In this document: positions 6,801 through 9,676 of the stretch, one piece after another
Numbering within the stretch: the first letter of the stretch is position 1
Layout of the letters: every line of letters starts with the position of its first letter
Assembly (NCBI GenBank): GCA_045106175.1
Contig: JBGCEF010000040.1
Coordinates: 1-9,676 of the forward strand
Reading direction: 5' to 3'
Source of the DNA: TMED27 sp045106175
GTDB taxonomy: Bacteria > Pseudomonadota > Alphaproteobacteria > Micavibrionales > Micavibrionaceae
DNA length: 9,676 nucleotides
The notes under the pieces: generated by a model
Told to the model about the DNA's origin: nothing
What the model saw: only the letters and a program-made list of their open reading frames with translations
Databases searched by the model: none
Made by a program: the position numbers and the translations under genes

Positions 6801-7940
6801 ATGGTCAATTCTTTAGGCATTGATAAACCTGTTAGCGAAACACGCGTTGTTGTCGCCATGTCCGGTGGTGTCGACAGCTCGGTCGCGGCTGCACTCCTTC
6901 ACGAGGAAGGCTATGACGTTATCGGCGTCACCCTTCAACTTTATGACATGGGCACAAAACCCGGTGAAGAGGTTAAAACCAAAACCTGTTGCGCCGGGCA
7001 AGATATATACGATGCGAAGCGTGTCGCTGAAAATTGTGGTTTTCCACACTACGTCTTAAACTATGAAAGCAATTTCCGCGAAAGCGTAATCGATGAATTC
7101 GCTGACAGCTACCTCAAAGGGGAAACCCCCATCCCGTGCGTGCGCTGCAACCAATCCGTAAAATTCCGAGACCTCCTCGAAGTTGCGCATGATCTTGGCG
7201 CTGATTGCATGGCCACCGGTCACTACATAAAACGCAGCATTAATGAAGATGGTATCGCCGAACTTCATCGCGCCCATGACCACGGCAAAGACCAAAGCTA
7301 TTTCCTCTTCGCAACAACACAAAAACAGCTCAATTTCCTGCGCTTCCCTCTGGGCGGCTGGAGCAAAAATAAAACACGCATCGAAGCTGAACGCTTAGGC
7401 CTCTTAACCGCCGATAAACCAGACAGCCAAGATATCTGCTTTGTTCCGCATGGCGATTACGCAAAAATTGTCAAAAAAATCCGCCCCGAAGCAGAAAAAC
7501 CTGGTGACATCAAACATATAGATGGTCGCATAGTCGGCAATCATAATGGAATCATCCATTACACAATCGGCCAGCGCAAAGGCCTAGGTATTGGCGGCGG
7601 CGTATCAGAAAACAATGAACCACTATACGTTGTGCGCGTCAACGCCGCAAAAAACGAAGTCATTGTTGGCCCTAAAGAGGCCCTCGCCCGCAACATCATT
7701 CATATTGATGACTGTAACTGGCTAAAAGACATTCCGAAAGGCGGTTTAAGCGTAGATCTAAAATTCCGCTCTGTCATGAAACCAGTTCCAGCAGAAATCA
7801 CCAAAGGCAATGACAACACAGCAAAAATTCACCTTCCAGAAGCCCAATACGGAATCTCTCCAGGCCAAGCCGCTGTCTGTTACATAAATGACCGTGTTTT
7901 AGGTGGCGGATGGATTACAGGAACAGATAGATTTTCATAA
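6801..7940 (+). CDS. mnmA: tRNA-specific 2-thiouridylase MnmA
   Basis: A 379-residue cytoplasmic enzyme that uses ATP to activate C2 of U34 in tRNAs for Lys, Glu and Gln, then adds sulfur passed on from a cysteine desulfurase. The N-terminal PP-loop is AMSGGVDSSVAA (19-30). The catalytic pair is C116 in PCVRCNQSVKF and C213 in DSQDICFVPHGDY, matching E. coli C102 and C199. TGHY (139-142) and KDQSYFLF (163-170) are tRNA and ATP-site motifs of the family. The C-terminal beta-barrel region includes HYTIGQRKGLGIGGG (253-267) and ends in GGGWITGT. Length is typical (360-380). The start ATG 6801 has only a weak AAAG at 6791-6794; the N-terminus before the PP-loop is about 15 residues, as usual. The desulfurase 1 kb upstream is a plausible sulfur donor. 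No terminator is obvious before the next gene. Confidence 0.97.
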   Translation: MVNSLGIDKPVSETRVVVAMSGGVDSSVAAALLHEEGYDVIGVTLQLYDMGTKPGEEVKTKTCCAGQDIYDAKRVAENCGFPHYVLNYESNFRESVIDEFADSYLKGETPIPCVRCNQSVKFRDLLEVAHDLGADCMATGHYIKRSINEDGIAELHRAHDHGKDQSYFLFATTQKQLNFLRFPLGGWSKNKTRIEAERLGLLTADKPDSQDICFVPHGDYAKIVKKIRPEAEKPGDIKHIDGRIVGNHNGIIHYTIGQRKGLGIGGGVSENNEPLYVVRVNAAKNEVIVGPKEALARNIIHIDDCNWLKDIPKGGLSVDLKFRSVMKPVPAEITKGNDNTAKIHLPEAQYGISPGQAAVCYINDRVLGGGWITGTDRFS

Positions 7941-7959
7941 TAAAAATTACTGACCGGCA

Positions 7960-7988
7960 TTGACAAAGAGCCTTTAAAGCATTATGAA
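7960..7988 (+). promoter_or_regulatory. Promoter of the TPR gene
   Basis: A perfect TTGACA (7960-7965), a 17-base spacer and TATGAA (7983-7988) stand just upstream of the TPR gene, with a start near 7995. The 5' leader would be about 17 bases and include only the ribosome site AAGGA (7999-8003). The -10 matches 4 of 6 consensus bases. Confidence 0.55.
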
Positions 7989-8011
7989 AACACAAAATAA
8001 GGATTTTAAAT

Positions 8012-9547
8012 ATGTCACGCCCAGCTAAAGCAAACGCAACAACGCCAAGCCCAACTGCGTCCGGCTCATCAGCGGCAGCCGCTTCTGCTGGCGCACAAGC
8101 ATTCTACGTTATTGAACAAACATTCGGGCCCGCACCGGATGCCCCAGGTATAAAAGACGGCCAACCCGACGAAACCTTTGACATAGAACAATTATTGGAT
8201 CCCTCTGAAATAGATGTAGAACGCGACAAACGAAGCCTACAGACCCTATTTTTAGAAAGAGCAAAACAAGGCCCCCTCAAAACACCGCAAGAATATCTAA
8301 AATTTGCCTCAGAAATTGTACGAGACAGAGAACGTGGGCAAGGAAGGTTTCGCATCGCAAGAGAAATCGCATTAAGCGGTATAGAACAATTCCCAGATGA
8401 CGCACACTTACACTTTTTCTACGCAAACCGTTGCATGAAAGATCACAACCCAATTACAGGAGAATTGCTTGATAACGATGCGGAAGCACACTTTAAACGT
8501 GCACACGCATTGGAACCTGACAGCTCTATCTCGCTTAGTGGCCTCGGAAAACTTTATGCCAAGCCAAGCCAAGGGCGCTACGCAGAATCTGAAAACGCTC
8601 TATTTGAAGCACTAAGAATTAAACCGAATGACCCAACAACAGTTCTATCACTCGGCGATACATATAAAGCAACAGGACAACGCTCGTTGGCAAGAGTGTC
8701 TTACTTGCACGCAAAATCACTTTTAACACCCGAAACAACCCGCAAACACACATCTCTTCCGAGAACGATCGAAAGAGCCCTCCAAGAGGTAACAGGCAAA
8801 ACTGATCAAACAAAAAGCTGGGCGGACATTCAAAATGCAATCGATACAAATTCAAACTTGGTTCACACCGAATATGAAGCAAATATTGATTATGTTGGCG
8901 ATGCTATAAAGTTAAAAAGATTAGGCTTAACAGAGAAAGCAATAGAGAAATTATTAGAGGGCCTTGATGATAACGAACCAAATCCAAATATCTTATTTCA
9001 CCTCGGCACTTTTTATTTTGAAATGGGATATCAAAAGGTGGGCGACGCCCAACAAGCTAATCCAAATTATGATTTAGCCATAAAATATCTTCAACGCGCT
9101 CACGAAGTGGACCCATCGTCGGCTAGGAATTTAAGAGAACTTGGTCGTGTATATTCAAACGCAGGCATGACAGACGAAGCAGAACACGCTCTTTTCAGTG
9201 CACTTGATATTAAATTTAATATCCCCAGATCACATCTCAGTCTTGGCAAATTTTTCTTATACGACACAGGAACTGAAGAAGGTCATCCTGAACGTGATGA
9301 TGAACTCGCCCTTGCCAGAGCATGCTTTCGCCACGCCGCAGATTTAGAGCTAAAACTTCCAACAGAAAAACGCAATATGAAGCTCATCAGAGATAGTGAA
9401 AAACTATTGTCATTAGCCGAAGAAAGGTCTGGGGAAAGTTGGGACCAAAGCGATTTTTATTATCTAATCGAAACATGGGAAGGTGGTCAAGACGATGAAC
9501 AACCAGTCGCCAAACCCCACGCCCCAACTGAATTAAAACAATCATAA
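8012..9547 (+). CDS. Tetratricopeptide-repeat protein of two related halves, function unknown
   Basis: A 511-residue soluble-looking protein; no signal peptide or membrane segment is seen. Residues 1-30 are rich in Ala, Ser, Thr and Pro and probably disordered; 43-75 are acidic. TPR-like helices follow, with clear units at about 173-206 (GLGKLY to ALRIKPND), 208-238, 326-366, 372-402 (ELGRVY to SALDIKFN) and 407-446. Residues about 94-265 align by eye with about 287-475, including matching RAHALEPDSS and RAHEVDPSS, ALFEALRIK and ALFSALDIK, and LSLGDTYKATG and LSLGKFFLYDTG, so an old internal duplication is likely. TPR domains bind other proteins; the partner and process are unknown. AAGGA (7999-8003) 8 bases before ATG 8012 supports the start. 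It follows mnmA by 71 bases with its own promoter, and precedes a tRNA gene. I could not assign it to a named family. Confidence 0.85.
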   Translation: MSRPAKANATTPSPTASGSSAAAASAGAQAFYVIEQTFGPAPDAPGIKDGQPDETFDIEQLLDPSEIDVERDKRSLQTLFLERAKQGPLKTPQEYLKFASEIVRDRERGQGRFRIAREIALSGIEQFPDDAHLHFFYANRCMKDHNPITGELLDNDAEAHFKRAHALEPDSSISLSGLGKLYAKPSQGRYAESENALFEALRIKPNDPTTVLSLGDTYKATGQRSLARVSYLHAKSLLTPETTRKHTSLPRTIERALQEVTGKTDQTKSWADIQNAIDTNSNLVHTEYEANIDYVGDAIKLKRLGLTEKAIEKLLEGLDDNEPNPNILFHLGTFYFEMGYQKVGDAQQANPNYDLAIKYLQRAHEVDPSSARNLRELGRVYSNAGMTDEAEHALFSALDIKFNIPRSHLSLGKFFLYDTGTEEGHPERDDELALARACFRHAADLELKLPTEKRNMKLIRDSEKLLSLAEERSGESWDQSDFYYLIETWEGGQDDEQPVAKPHAPTELKQS

Positions 9548-9573
9548 AATAAATAAGAACCGAAAAACCAAAC

Positions 9574-9603
9574 TTGACATCACCCCCTAATTTGAGGGAT
9601 AAA
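9574..9603 (+). promoter_or_regulatory. Candidate tRNA promoter
   Basis: TTGACA (9574-9579) with GATAAA (9598-9603) at 18 bases lies directly before the tRNA gene. Initiation would be near 9610, about 9 bases upstream of the mature 5' end. The spacer holds a small CCCT/AGGG inverted repeat that lacks a U-tract and is not a terminator for the TPR gene. Confidence 0.5.
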
Positions 9604-9618
9604 GGCGCTGTCTTAAAT

Positions 9619-9676
9619 GGCGGAGTAGCTCAGCCGGTTAGAGCAGTGGAATCATAATCCATGTGTCGGGGGTTCA
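9619..9676 (+). tRNA. tRNA-Met (anticodon CAT), 3' end cut by window
   Basis: The first 58 bases of a tRNA. Acceptor strand GGCGGAG (9619-9625), TA, D-stem GCTC/GAGC (9628-9631 and 9641-9644) around loop AGCCGGTTA, and anticodon stem GTGGA/TCCAT (9646-9650 and 9658-9662, one G-U pair) around loop ATCATAA with anticodon CAT at 9653-9655. The variable loop is GTGTC, then T-stem GGGGG and TTCA of the T-loop, where the window ends. The body resembles elongator Met tRNAs. Initiator identity is disfavoured because the anticodon stem lacks the three G-C pairs of fMet. A lysidine-modified Ile2 tRNA (also CAT) cannot be fully ruled out without the 3' half. Confidence 0.93.

Noticed and set aside
8104..8882. 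Minus-strand frames inside the TPR gene (8104-8355, 8619-8882)
   Set aside because: They are antisense to a gene with a good ribosome site and clear repeat structure.
9582..9598. CCCCT...GAGGG hairpin as a terminator of the TPR gene
   Set aside because: The stem is only 4-5 pairs with no U-tract, and it sits within the spacer of the likely tRNA promoter.

Overview
The window reads as ordinary chromosome from an AT-rich proteobacterium, most likely an alphaproteobacterium. The reasons are a DUF3971/AsmA-like giant protein divergent from a Bcp peroxiredoxin, an adrenodoxin-type ferredoxin paired with a NifS/IscS-like desulfurase, and the MnmA and tRNA sequence style. Genus cannot be read from this stretch. 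Base composition and codon use look even throughout. I see no insertion sequence, integrase, phage gene, CRISPR array or defence module.

Layout: (1) 1-3225, minus strand: a very large membrane-anchored YhdP/AsmA-like protein, cut by the window start just before its C-terminus. (2) 3273-3752, plus: bcp, a thiol peroxidase, separated from the first gene by 47 bases that must hold two divergent promoters. (3) 3776-3815: a strong hairpin with U-tracts on both strands that can end both bcp and the convergent gene after it. (4) 3840-4523, minus: an alpha/beta hydrolase with an intact catalytic triad. (5) 4729-6181, plus: a cysteine desulfurase and a [2Fe-2S] ferredoxin overlapping by 8 bases. (6) 6312-6734, plus: a stand-alone receiver-domain response regulator with a clear promoter covered by a palindrome. 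(7) 6801-7940, plus: mnmA, tRNA 2-thiouridylase. (8) 8012-9547, plus: a TPR-repeat protein built from two related halves. (9) 9619 to the end, plus: a CAT-anticodon tRNA (Met type), cut at the T-loop.

The theme tying the middle together is sulfur handling. The desulfurase can release sulfur from cysteine, the ferredoxin can supply electrons for Fe-S assembly, and MnmA consumes persulfide sulfur to thiolate U34 of tRNAs for Lys, Glu and Gln. No scaffold (IscU/SufB), IscR or chaperone gene is present here. The response regulator between them has no kinase neighbour. No convincing new multi-gene system is visible. The points most worth a second look are the duplicated architecture of the TPR protein, the palindrome-rich promoter of the response regulator, predicted near-leaderless messages for the desulfurase and mnmA, and the displaced extra cysteine in the ferredoxin cluster loop.
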